DNA of 64,000 bases from Limnanthes douglasii subsp. nivea (Eukaryota; Streptophyta; Magnoliopsida; Brassicales; Limnanthaceae), in the NCBI GenBank assembly GCA_036936605.1, contig JAUPFV010000004.1, positions 141,776,973 to 141,840,972 on the forward strand. Direction: 5' to 3'. The first letter of the stretch is position 1. The number at the start of each line of letters is the position of its first letter. Below are positions 13,161 through 23,598 of the stretch, one piece after another. The translations under genes and the position numbers were made by a program. The notes below the pieces were generated by a model that worked only from the letters and a program-made list of their open reading frames with translations, did not search any database and was not told where the DNA came from.

Positions 13161-14688
13161 TGAAAGCTTTTTAAAAAAAATTAAATGTTTTTGGTCAATT
13201 GAAGTTACCACCTCTTTTTCCAAAGATATTTTACCAAAATTAATTGCGGTCAATTTTGCCGCTTATTTTTTAGCAAATTTTTATACCCAATTAAAATCAG
13301 CCCAATTTATAATAACCCAAACTTAATACACAAACCGAAATCAAATATCATTCCTTATTTCGAAACCAACCTTTCATTTCTCCCCTCTTTGTTTTATTCT
13401 TCGTCTCTCTAACTTTTTTCCATATCAATTAGGGTTTTCGATTATGATCTCTTTATCTATCTTCATGCATTTTTGTTCTCAAGATCTGTACAAAGCGGTT
13501 ACAATATTCTTTTTTATCGTATGTCTATTTTTTACTCTTTTTTTAGATTGTTTTGCGCAGAATCGTTCTGGTTCGGTTTGCTACAATAGGTATGCGGCAA
13601 ATGGATTATATACTATGAGGTTTTATTTTATTCTATATGTACGTATCTAATACATGATTTTACGTCATTGTTTAGTTTAGTTTATATAACTTAAGAAGAA
13701 ACCCGGCTAAGTCTTCTCACATTTGGCATTTTCTGATCACGTTCGAGGGGCGCATCTCTCTATGAGTTCTTACAAAAATCATCATTAACAATCATAATCT
13801 ACCAAACCCTAATACATACACAAGTTATAAATAAACCATGAATATTTTCAACAAAAACCTAACCCAAAAAATATTTTTACAATTCTCGATTCCAATCACC
13901 TTATATGAATTTCAACTTAATTTGTTTTCTTTTCATGATTCGTCCTATTTTACTATATCAATTCTCTATCTTGTAAGCTCAATTTATTTGATTCTTAATT
14001 GTAGAGGCTTTTAGAGAAAGAAAAAGAGAAATGACACAGACTAGCAGAGGTAATACATTTAACTTTACTTTTTAAATTTCTTCATTACGAATCAAAATAA
14101 CGAATTTCATTATAGCCAAATTTCTAATCATCGTAATAATTGAATTATTTGATTTCATTGGTATTTTGGTATTTTATAGGGATTAAGTGAGAATAATCTC
14201 TTCGTCGCAGATATTTGCATCATAAATGCTAATTTCTTAGTCAAATAAGATATATAAATCTCCAATTTTGTTCATATGTATGTGTTAATATGATATAATG
14301 TCAAGGTTATAACTAATTTTTAGTATTATTACGACTGGTTCAGGCATAGAGAAGGAAATTGGATCAAACAAACAGGAGTATGAACTAATTTAATATTCAG
14401 AAATTTAGTTATATATAATGTGGATGGATCTTGATTGTTTTATTTCATGGCTGGAGAAAAAACTTGTGGCTGAGATAAAAAGAATAACTAAAATAGGAAA
14501 TAAGGTACTTGTGAGAAAATTATAGTAGAATTTAGTAATTCGATAGATTTTCATGTTTAATTTGAGAATTATATTATTATCTAAGTCTATGGTAGTAGTG
14601 TTTTTGCTATTTTGCATGTTATGAGCTGTAAATTAGTGAACTGAATATTGGCATTATCAAATATTGGTTTGTATATGCTTTCCGCAGA

Positions 14689-15955
14689 CAACAACTAAAA
14701 TATTAGCAAGACATCGAATAAGGCTAAGACAACAAATAGCCAACTTACAATGAATTCTAGCTCAAATATGGGGTATAGCTATCCATACTGGGGTTATGGG
14801 TTCTCTATTTCTCCATGGAAATGTATTTATGCTACTACGGGGCTTTAGCTACCTTTGTTTTCTTATTCAGATGATGCATGCCCAAACTTCAGTTGTTGTT
14901 GGCATGAAAGGTGCCAGTACGACGATGCCAGCTATGAATGAGGTCAGTCTTATTTTCAAATACTTAGGTTGTGTTTGATTTGCCAAAATTTCACTGATAA
15001 TTAGAAACGAAGAGAAATTATGTTTGCTTGCTGAAACCAAATTCACATTTTTTTGTCAAAACTATTTTGTTTTCTAATATATATTGGTAACTTTGTATCT
15101 CATTTAATAATTTTGTATAATGAGATGAAAACAATTTTATTTTCATGAACCAAACAAGGTTTATATCTTTTTATCTTTTTGGAAAGGTAGTTGCTATATA
15201 CGACCTTCTATTTTACTAAATACGACCTGAATGTCGACACACCTGTTCGACATTAGTTGTGATATTTTTTGCAGTAACTAATGTCGATGCAATTGTCGAT
15301 ATTAAGTGATAAGCGGTCGTAATTAGTAATACCAATGCATTATTTAGCTTTTACCTTTTGGAAGTGATAATAGTTTTCTAAAATCTGTACTTTGAATTAT
15401 AATGCAAATATTTTTCTCCATGAAGCCAAAACTATAGCAGTCCCATAAAAGTCATGTTGTTTATAGTATCCTCAAAAAATCTACATGTGTGCCACCTATA
15501 TGAAATACTCTCCACCGAGTCACACAAAGTTAGAAAATTTTGTTTAAAAATATTTACATATTAATTTTATGGGTCGCCACATTTTAGTTTCAGCATTTAA
15601 AAAGCTCATATGGTCTTTATAACAAATCAAACAAGATTTTTTTTCTGATCATCTATTGTGAACCACGCAAACATATTTCTTATTTTTCATGAAAATAGAG
15701 TTAGTGTTATTTGATGACCATTATATTACTTGGGTGCAACAAATGGCTCCAGCAAAGCAAGCAAAAAGTATGATGGATTTTAAGAAGTAGTTAGCACAAA
15801 TGAAAATAATTGTAGGCTCATTCGTTCATCTTTTGTACATTCTAATGTAGAAAATTCTCTTGTTTGCTTACTTTTATTTTGTACTGAGAAATGTTGTTTG
15901 ATGCAATTGATGATGCTTTGGAAAATGACGAAGTTGAAAACGAGACTGACTAGTT
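14689..15955 (+). pseudogene. Captured VPS2-like (ESCRT-III, CHMP2 family) gene fragment
   Basis: Four exon-like pieces follow the order of a plant VPS2.2/2.3-type protein. At 14689-14790: TTTKILARHRIRLRQQIANL, then AQIWGIAIHTG after a stop. At 14871-14940: HAQTSVVVGMKGAS and TMPAMNE. At 15738-15805: QMAPAKQAKSMMDFKK, a stop, then LAQM. At 15893-15955: FDAIDDALENDEVENETD. Gaps have plausible intron borders. VPS2 proteins are core ESCRT-III subunits that bud endosomal membranes. The first exon and the C-terminal LDEIG segment were not found, and stops are present, so this is a decayed copy of a host gene carried by the CACTA element. I identify the family from memory of its sequence, with the exact paralogue uncertain. 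Confidence 0.75.
15186..15333. mobile_element. Short foldback/MITE inside a captured-gene intron
   Basis: 148 bp beginning GGTAGTTGCTATATACGACC and ending with an inverted match that finishes TACC. Inside, a second inverted pair built on TGTCGAC...CGACATTAGTT and AACTAATGTCGA forms a hairpin. No coding capacity. The superfamily is unknown because no clean target duplication is visible. Confidence 0.55.
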
Positions 15956-17212
15956 AACATATCAAGTATGTTTTGTTGCTAACTTTAGATTAGTATTATA
16001 TTTGCAACCAAAGGCTTTTGTATTTTTAGTAGGTAAGTCAAATAGTGATATCAAAATCGGGATATATTTGTGATAATTGAAGAAGTCAAAGCTTAATTTT
16101 GTAAATATATATTTTGGTACACTTGTAAAATATCGTATGATGGTTCTTGAAGAGTTATCATTTACTTGTTTTTTTCGTTACTTTTGAGGCATGTGCTAGA
16201 TGAAATTGGTGTTAATTTTGCCTCACATATTGGTTTCACTTGTTATGAGTTTATGAACTATATCATCTATTAAATTTATATATACTGATTTTAGCTAAAC
16301 TTTAAACTTGTCGACAACTCCAAAAGGTAGAATCACAGGAAAGAATACTGAAGATGTCGGGAGATAAATTTCTATCTTTCTTGATTACCAGTTTCAAAAA
16401 TTTATAACTCTTTTGGGATTTACAAACTGTGTCATAATTTTATGTTCTCAAAATCACTATTGTACAGTTCAGGTATCAATGAGATTGAGAACTGGTTGGT
16501 AGCTCTAAGAAATCCATGATATGAAGATTAAAAAAGCCTCGAATAAATATCTAGAGATCATGAATTAACTATAATAGTGATATCTGGTAAGCTAAGATGC
16601 ACGCTGAAGAGTAAACAAATTGAAATGCTAACTTTGTTTAGAAAAATATTAAATAACTTAACCGTTTAGGTAAAAAATTATAATTTTAAATGCCCAAATA
16701 TTATATAAGTAACGATTTGAGTTTAATTCTCTCATTTCAGGGTACCTTGTTAACAAAAGTAAAAAAAACTTAAAAGTCTATTTTTCTATTTATTTTTTTG
16801 CTTAGAAGCTACATGTTTTTTTGTTTCCCTGGAAAACTTAGTGTGGAAATACACACTTATTATTAGCTTGAAGGATAAAAGCAAATATACGAAGTTGGAC
16901 CATAAGTAGCATAAGGGATATCTAATGGAAAAGAACTGAAAAATATTCGTACATTAATATTACACTTTGTTGTTACTGCGATATGTATATTGTATCTATA
17001 TAATTAGGTCTAGTAGTAACACATGGTTACAAATAATTTAGAAAACTTCTATTTTAAGGCTATATGGATGATCAACTTCGACTGGACCTTTGGTATAGGC
17101 TTTGTCAAATTATTTTCTGTATATTGGTTGTTAATGTGCGGTTATTTGTGACTGCATTGAGAAATTGAATTAAATCTTATTAGATTTTAATATTTTATTG
17201 TATTTTAAACAG

Positions 17213-17400
17213 GAAAACATCATTAGAAGGCGTTGCAACATGTATAAGCCAATAATTATCGCAACTAACATGCTAGAAAGCATGATAGATCATCCTACAC
17301 CTAGAACGCCCGAAGTTTCCGATATTGCAATTGCAGTACGAGAAGGTGTTGATGTAATCATGTTTTTTTTGGAGAAACTACTCGTGGAAATTAAGTTATA
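17213..17400 (+). pseudogene. Captured pyruvate kinase exon (plastid type)
   Basis: An exon starts after a TTTTAAACAG acceptor and encodes RRCNMYKPIIIATNMLES and DHPTPRTPEVSDIAIAVREG, which match the pyruvate kinase core (IVATNMLESMI...RAEVSDIAIAVREGAD), closest to plastid isozymes. After VIM a frameshift hides the expected GET motif: the +1 frame reads GETTRGN, as in the family's GETAHGK. Pyruvate kinase makes pyruvate and ATP from phosphoenolpyruvate; this piece is one exon of a decayed copy and cannot be active. Confidence 0.82.
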
Positions 17401-17839
17401 ATGCTTAGTTTTTTGTTGTGTCAAGGAATTAATTATCCTTATAGTGCCTTTATTTTAGTGATATCTGGAGTTCTGCTCTTAATTAGTGTTATCTCATACA
17501 TGGTTTAGAGTTTGGTGATAAAAGGCATGGTGTTGTTTGTATTGAAATGCATGCTTCTGTTAAATTATGACTGTATTTTTTAACAATGTAAAAATGTTTG
17601 AATTAAGTGTTTTAGATCTCTCAATAATGAGTCCTTGTATGAAGATAAAACACACGAAGCAACTGTTCAATAACTTATATCAAAATATTATACACTGAAA
17701 TGATAAAATTTATGTCGTTTGAGTTTTGTATATGAACTAAAAAATAAGATTGTTTCTTCTGCCTCATTTATCTTGGTTTACGCAACTTATGAGCATAAGT
17801 TTGGTGCTAGGTAGATAGTTTTAAAATTTTAGGATTTGC

Positions 17840-17945
17840 TAAGCAATCACTTTCAGTGAACTCTGTTCGAAAGGTTGAAAGAGATGATCATAATGTGAAG
17901 AGTTCTCGGAACGACGAGGAAGACTTAGAATCAGGATTGGTAGTT
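17840..17945 (+). other. Exon-like segment of unknown origin in the CACTA element
   Basis: A CTTTCAG acceptor precedes an open stretch reading VRKVERDDHNVKSSRNDEED, ending before GGTAGTT. It looks like a third captured exon, but I do not recognise the gene. Confidence 0.3.
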
Positions 17946-18099
17946 ATTAATAGGATGGAGATAATACTATTTTTGAATCGTATTATATATTTTTGAAAAA
18001 TATTTTGTTATTCTTGTATAACTATATTATATTTTGAATTTCAATTCATTAAATAGAGTTGTATAGGTATGCATTTTTTCTATAAAAAAATCTTACTAA

Positions 18100-18454
18100 T
18101 TTTAACAACGGGCTTGCAACATTGTTAGTGTCGATATTATGATCAATTAATATGCAACCAGATAGATACGACGGTCATGCCAACGAATTTAACCGTCTGG
18201 CTGAAATGGTGCAACGAACTTACATTAAAAGTTGCAACACCGTAACCTGGTTCTATTCGAGTCAAATTTTACATCGTTTAGCGGTTTTTTGTCCGTTGCA
18301 AAATCTTTCTCGTGGAAACTGAGTTTGGTTAGTGATCACACCTAACACAATCGACTATTCCGATCCCAAACTTGTTACAAAAGGCTATTTGCGACGATGT
18401 TGTGACAATTTTTGTCATTTTTAGGCTGCTGTAAAAAAACATTATCAAGTAGTG
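18100..18454. repeat. Right CACTA terminus and subterminal repeats
   Basis: Motifs CTTGCAAC, GTTGCAACACC and CGTTGCAAAA recur here, mirroring the left side, and the last 13 bp are the inverted terminus (ends CAAGTAGTG). Confidence 0.6.
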
Positions 18455-19441
18455 GTAATGTATTTGGGAGGCAAAATGGGGCTAGTTTATGGGGTCATAT
18501 ATTTTTTAGTGTGATAGCCGACAATAGGGTCGGATTTCTTCGAGGGAGAAATTTAGATCCAAAATAAATATCATATAGACACTACACTTTGACCTTTTGG
18601 TTTGATATATTTTTACTTATTTTATATATATATATATATCGTATAGTTAATAGGCTTTGAGGTTTTGTGGGTTTGATCTATATCAATGAACCGACCCGAT
18701 TGCCTATTAACCCGAATTTAGTCTATAAAGGCTCTAAAGAACAACATTTAAGAGGGTTGAGACTTTATCTCTCTAAGTATTAAATACAACAGCTGAATTA
18801 TCTATCTACAACCTATCCTACGTTTATTACCCATCAAAAAATTACATGAATACCCATCGAACCAAATTAAACCATACCAATTTTGACTACTCATACTCTG
18901 TTATAAGTAGGTCGACAATAAATTGAGACCAATTAAGAATAAAAATGTATGATTATATTTCATAGTATTCTTATGCTATGCACTTTGATAGATCCATCGC
19001 GTTTGATTGATGCGATATTGTGATTATTGATACGTCTATATGCGTTTTTAATGCATTGAAGATGACTTTAGTCCTATGTTGTTAATGGTCAAATACATTA
19101 TTGTTAAGTATATTTATATGATTATATAAATTAAGAACGTTCATTTGGTGGATGTATATTATAGTAGCATATGATGATCCAACTGAGAGCTTGTTGAAAT
19201 TTATCCTATTGAATAGACCCTCACATGTTTATATCAATGTATTTGACTACGTCAATATTAGTCCAATAAAATTAATAGTATATGAATTAACAGACTAATA
19301 GATAAACTATGTATCATTGAGGTAATTGTATAGACACCAGTTTTATTCCAAATACTATGAAGGATTGGATTTGGAAATAAACAACTTAAACAAAACGGAA
19401 CATTTTGGGATTATTTTGTAAGAACAAAATAGTCTGAGATT
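18455..19441. other. Spacer between CACTA and Tat copy B, nothing recognised
   Basis: AT-rich with a short TA run near 18626. No coding or repeat structure was identified. Its right edge ends in AGATT (19437-19441), the target duplication of copy B, so this and 29765 onward were once contiguous. Confidence 0.5.
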
Positions 19442-19725
19442 TGGTGTGAATTTAAGTTGTGTCGAGAGAATTAAGAACAGAGAATCTTCAAAGAGAACTT
19501 TTAGAAGTGTTAAGTGCCTCTGAATATTTCATAAGTCAAAATAACCTTTTCAGCCTCCTTAAATAGGCAGGGTGAATTAGTTAGGAAAACGGTTACATAT
19601 TAATATATTTATGATTTAAACCTTATGTTTCTCCTAAAGCCTAATTTAATCCTATATTTACAGAAATTATCATTTTAGCCCTTATTAATTACACTCAAGT
19701 CCCTAAGGAATATCTTTCCTTATCA
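19442..19725 (-). repeat. 3' LTR of Tat copy B
   Basis: 284 bp, apparently identical to 29476-29759. In element orientation it starts TGATAAGG and ends CACACCA. Flanked on the outside by AGATT. Confidence 0.96.
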
Positions 19726-19740
19726 GTAGTCCCCCTAGTT
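19726..19740 (-). promoter_or_regulatory. Polypurine tract of Tat copy B
   Basis: On the minus strand AACTAGGGGGACTAC directly precedes the 3' LTR. It would prime plus-strand DNA synthesis. It is shorter than usual. Confidence 0.5.
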
Positions 19741-20074
19741 CTTATATAGATATTTATAAGAACTATTGGCTCATCGGATTCTTCCTCGGATCAACACCAT
19801 TTTTATCACTTCTTTTCGAATTCTTCCTTAGGCTACAACTCCTCTTCGAATTTTCAAGCATTGTGGTATAGCTTTACTTCTTCTTCGAATATTATCACTT
19901 CAAACATAGTTTAATAACACTTCGAAACCTTGATCAAGCACTGTGCCTAACAGATTGATTAGACACCTAGTAGTAGACCTGCAACACTACACACTTCCTT
20001 TTCGTTTCATATTCCAACCAATGAAAACAACTTACTTGTCCTACTTCTTTTCATTCTCGACGTCACTCTTTACT

Positions 20075-20086
20075 CTATAAATACCC
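20075..20086 (+). promoter_or_regulatory. Probable TATA box of the antisense gene
   Basis: CTATAAATACCC lies about 150 bp before the aORF start codon and outside the LTR. It suggests the antisense gene has its own internal promoter rather than using the LTR. Confidence 0.55.
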
Positions 20087-20229
20087 AGCTACTCATTCAT
20101 TCAGAACTTTTTAGAGAAATCACCCTTTGATCCATCTTCAACCTATTCTTCACCTTCAACCTGTTCGTCTTCAACCTTATTCATCTTTTCTTATCTTTCC
20201 AAGCAATCTCTCATACCAAAACCCATTGT

Positions 20230-23037
20230 ATGAGAAGATACCCTAGATACAATAGATTTAAACCCAGAAGACCAGTAAGATCAAAGAAAAAACTTTTTCC
20301 TGGTTCCAGTAATCAAGTATTCGGGGCCTACGATTATCTTTGTATTTCTCGAAGATCCAAAGAATACAAAGCTGCTGGGTTGATCTATAACGGTCCTCAC
20401 TCTTCCTGCACCACTTTTAAATACGGCAACTTCAACCCAAACCTTGCCACTTCGTCTTCACCTTTAGCTTCTAACCCAGAAAATAACTCAACAACCTCTT
20501 CTTTCCAAAATCCAGCCGAATCTTCGCTACTAAGACCTCATCGAAAATCTAAAGTAGTTACTTTAGACAAGCCACCCACTCATAACAAATCACAACTCAA
20601 ATCACCTGTCCTTCAAGTCGAAGAGACAAAAAACCCTCAATCCAAAACACTTCCTCCTCATTTCGAGGCTATCAGAGCTAAACGTACCAAAAAATCACCT
20701 TTCTTAATAATGGGTGAAGAAGCAAAAGCAAAAACCTCTTCTACTCCTCAACACTCTCCTCCTCCCCCACAAGAAGTGGATGATACTACACCAGAGTGTA
20801 GTCAGCCAATTCTTGTGACCCAACAAGAGACACAAATTCGAAGTCACTCCGAGGAAGGTCACAAAAAAGATGATTCAGAAGCTACTGAATCTGATGCCGA
20901 GGAGGAATCCGAGGCTGATGGTGTAGTTCCTCCAAAGAAAACTCGAGGGAAAAAGGGGCTCATTACACTGCCTAAGAACGTTGCCTCCTTAGTTCAGGAA
21001 AATCTCAAGCCTCTTTCTGCCTGGTACATTCTTGCCTTAAAGAATGTATCTTACAGTTACTACCTCGAATCAGAGAAGGAGCAACTCAGAAAGCTATGGG
21101 GGTTGACTGACAATATGACTCTTCGATTACCAGTTGAAGGAGAGACACCCTTAAACTGTCAAAAAGATGAGCTAGTTGTGTACCCTGAACTCTTCAACTG
21201 GGGACTTCGGTTTCCCCTTGATCCGATGATAGTAAAGTTCTTCGAAATCCATCAACTGTGCCCAACACAAGTCACTCCGAACTTGCTCTTCACCTTATTT
21301 TCAGCAATAATGGTATCAAGGCTTGGTGGAATTCCCCTCGAAATCGAGGACTTCATCTCAGTAACCAAAGTCTCAAACGGCCCAGTTTTGCCTTTTTATT
21401 ACTTAACCCTTGAAGATGACTTAAAAATTATCGACGACCTCCTCGAAGCCGATAAGTTCTGGAAACAAAGGTTTGTCTTTCTGTCAGGTGCCTGGGAAAA
21501 TGGCAAAGAGATTTCCGATGCCAATCCTTCCAAACTCACCCTTACCTGGAGAGACAGTAGTAAGTGATACCTTCCCTTGTTTATTTAGTTGTTTTTGATT
21601 CAAACTACTTAGCTAACTATTTTTCTCTTTTTAGAAATTCCGAGGCGGTTTAAGGGTCGTCGAAAAGAAGCCAAACTTATCTTCCAAAAGATGGCTGAAT
21701 GGGCTGAAAAATCTTGGGGCAATGGTTTTCATTCAGCATTCGAGCCCATTAACTTCGTTAACAGCCATCTCTGGCGCATATCCTTAGGGGCAGACTTCCC
21801 TCAGGATCCGATGACGCCACCAGATCCCCTTCTAGCAGTTGAGAGGATTCTTGCACCAGATGGGAAATGCTATCTTCCTCTTCGGAACCGGAGTGACAGC
21901 CATCTTCCTTTGAAGAAGAAAGGAAAGAAGAAACCCACCACCAGCAAAACTAAACCTCCCACTACTTCGAAGAGTGTAAGGAAGAGAAAAACGTCTGCAC
22001 CTTCGCTTCCCACCATATCCGAGGAAGACCAGCCCATCCTGAAAAAGACAAAGAAAAAACAAACTTCTCCAAAAAAGAAAGATAGTAAGCCAAACAAGCC
22101 CAATGAGAAGAATGAGGCTGATATCTTAGAGGCTGTGCTAGCTTCCGAGGCACGAGGTAAAACTTTTGTCGAGGTGAATCCTGAAGGAGGTATAAACCTT
22201 GGAGATAAACAAATTGATGACTATCTAAATTTCGAGGACTTCAACTCAAGTGGAGATTTTGTATTTCCTGGTTCTCAACCTGCCAACGTTGCTCCTCCAA
22301 ATTCTACTGAGGCTGCTACAGCTTCAACATCTAACCCTTTTGCTCCTGTTCACCAACCATTGGTCTTTCCTCACTCAGAAAAATCCGATGAGGTAATTTC
22401 AATTCTTCAACCCTTCCCCAATCTAATTTCTGCAGTCACCAAATTATACGAAGAGGTGAGCAAATCCCAAACCCAACTGGAGCGTCTTGCCCAAGAGCTA
22501 GCTAGGAGTAGAAAAGAAACAGAGTCTGAAAAGACTTCGAAAAATGAAGCACTCCAAAAATTCGAAGCTGAGAAAGAACAGCTTCTTAAAAAACACAAGG
22601 AGGAAGTCGAAGCTCTTAAAACTACTCATCTGCAATCTCTTAAAAGTCTAAAGGCTGAACATTCTACTGCTATTTCCGATGCAACGGAGCTTATTAAGGA
22701 AACTAAAGAGAAATTGGTGAAAAGCCAGACTGAGATTACTACACTTCGAACAGGATTCGAAGAAGAAAAGAAAGCTGCAGTTAATGAGGCAAAAACCAAA
22801 GTTAGCTCTGTGATGCTCGAAGGCATGAAGAAAACTCAAATTGACACATCCATTCAGATCCTTCGAGAAGTTCATGCTGCTTGCCCAAGGCTAAACTTAT
22901 CAAACCTTTGGAAACGAGTTCCAGAAGAGCAACGCCCAAAGGAAGCTTTCGAAGCGCCACCAAGCTCTTCCTCAGAAGAAGGAAATAACTCCGAAGAGGC
23001 GTCATCAGAAGATGAAGAAGAAGAAAATGATGCTTAA
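20230..23037 (+). CDS. Antisense accessory protein (aORF) of Tat copy B, two exons
   Basis: Exon 1 is 20230-21559 and exon 2 is 21635-23037. The intron has a GTAAGT donor and a TTTTTAG acceptor; splicing fuses two ORFs into one of 910 residues (RDS-K-IPRRFKG). The N-terminal 240 residues are basic and low-complexity. Residues about 250-430 contain a conserved globular block (NWGLRFPLDPM, then LCPTQVTPN) that resembles the domain called putative gypsy-type transposon (Transposase_28). After a Lys/Ser/Pro-rich linker, about 130 residues near 22430-22870 form a coiled coil, and the tail is acidic. Function is unknown. Related genes, also convergent with pol and with an intron in the same place, occur in copies A and C, which suggests the element keeps it. 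The basic N-terminus could bind nucleic acid; that is inference. Confidence 0.82.
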
Positions 23038-23216
23038 TAGACCGAATAGTTCGCTTTTGTTTTTTGTGTATGTGATTAAGTGCTTTCCTCCTTTTTTGTA
23101 AACTTCGTATTTTATTCCACGATGAAATCACTTGTCCCCCTTTTTTTTTATATCTTGAATTTCTGACATACTTGTTTAAACTGGTTATTCTTAAACATAA
23201 ACACTTAAGTTATTAC

Positions 23217-23360
23217 ACCTCGTAAAATAGATGCACTCATAAGACGTGGCACCTCGAAAAATAGATGCACTCATAAGACGTGGCACCTCGAAAAATAGAT
23301 GCACTCATAAGACGTGGCACCTCGAAAAATAGATGCACTCATAAGACGTGGCACCTCGAA
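23217..23360. repeat. 34-bp tandem repeats between aORF and pol, copy B
   Basis: Four nearly perfect copies of a 34-bp unit containing ATAGATGCACTCATAAGACG and CACCTCGAAAA. They sit in the gap between the converging 3' ends of the antisense gene and pol. Confidence 0.92.
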
Positions 23361-23522
23361 AAATTTGGTTGTTTCTTCAAAGCTATCGCTTCGGAAAATT
23401 ATTCTTGGTCAATTTCCAAAGATGATCAATCTTTGCCAAATTACCAAAATAATAAATCACACATCATTAACAAACAACCAATGGCCAAAAGAAATTTTAT
23501 TAAAAAATTCAATATCAATCAG

Positions 23523-23570
23523 ACACCTCGTTAAAACCTTTCTGGGCCAACAGATAAGGAAAGAGTATGT
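23523..23570 (-). other. Conserved structured 3' block of Tat copy B
   Basis: On the minus strand, 23559-23537 folds as CCTT-A-TCTG pairing with CAGA-AAGG, loop TTGGCC, followed by TTTTAACGAGGTGTC. The stem keeps the bulged A found in copies A and C while its pairs differ in sequence, which supports a real RNA structure. Confidence 0.6.
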
Positions 23571-23598
23571 CTGTTTTACAAAAATTCGAAGTTCAGTT

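Larger units (their letters stand above)
12961..18454. mobile_element. Non-autonomous CACTA (En/Spm) element with captured host-gene pieces
   Basis: The left end begins CACTACTAGATAA and the right end is the reverse complement of CACTACTTGATAA, 12 of 13 matching. Both subterminal regions are rich in GTTGCAA and TTGTAAC motifs in either orientation, as expected for CACTA binding regions. No CACTA transposase is visible, so the element would depend on one elsewhere. The interior holds exons of a VPS2-like gene and a pyruvate kinase exon, both on the plus strand. The 3-bp flanks (CAA left, GTA right) do not match, so the target duplication is lost or the ends come from different copies. Confidence 0.78.

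Noticed and set aside
13430..13650. Gene start after a leader-like TTAGGGTTTTCG
   Set aside because: The ORF is short and hydrophobic with no recognisable domain; it may be the captured leader of the VPS2-like gene but cannot be shown.
12958..18457. 3-bp target duplication of the CACTA element
   Set aside because: Flanks CAA and GTA do not match, so no duplication is claimed.
23217..23360. Regular repeats that might suggest a CRISPR array
   Set aside because: Units are contiguous 34-bp tandem copies without distinct spacers, in a plant retrotransposon spacer, and no cas genes exist here.
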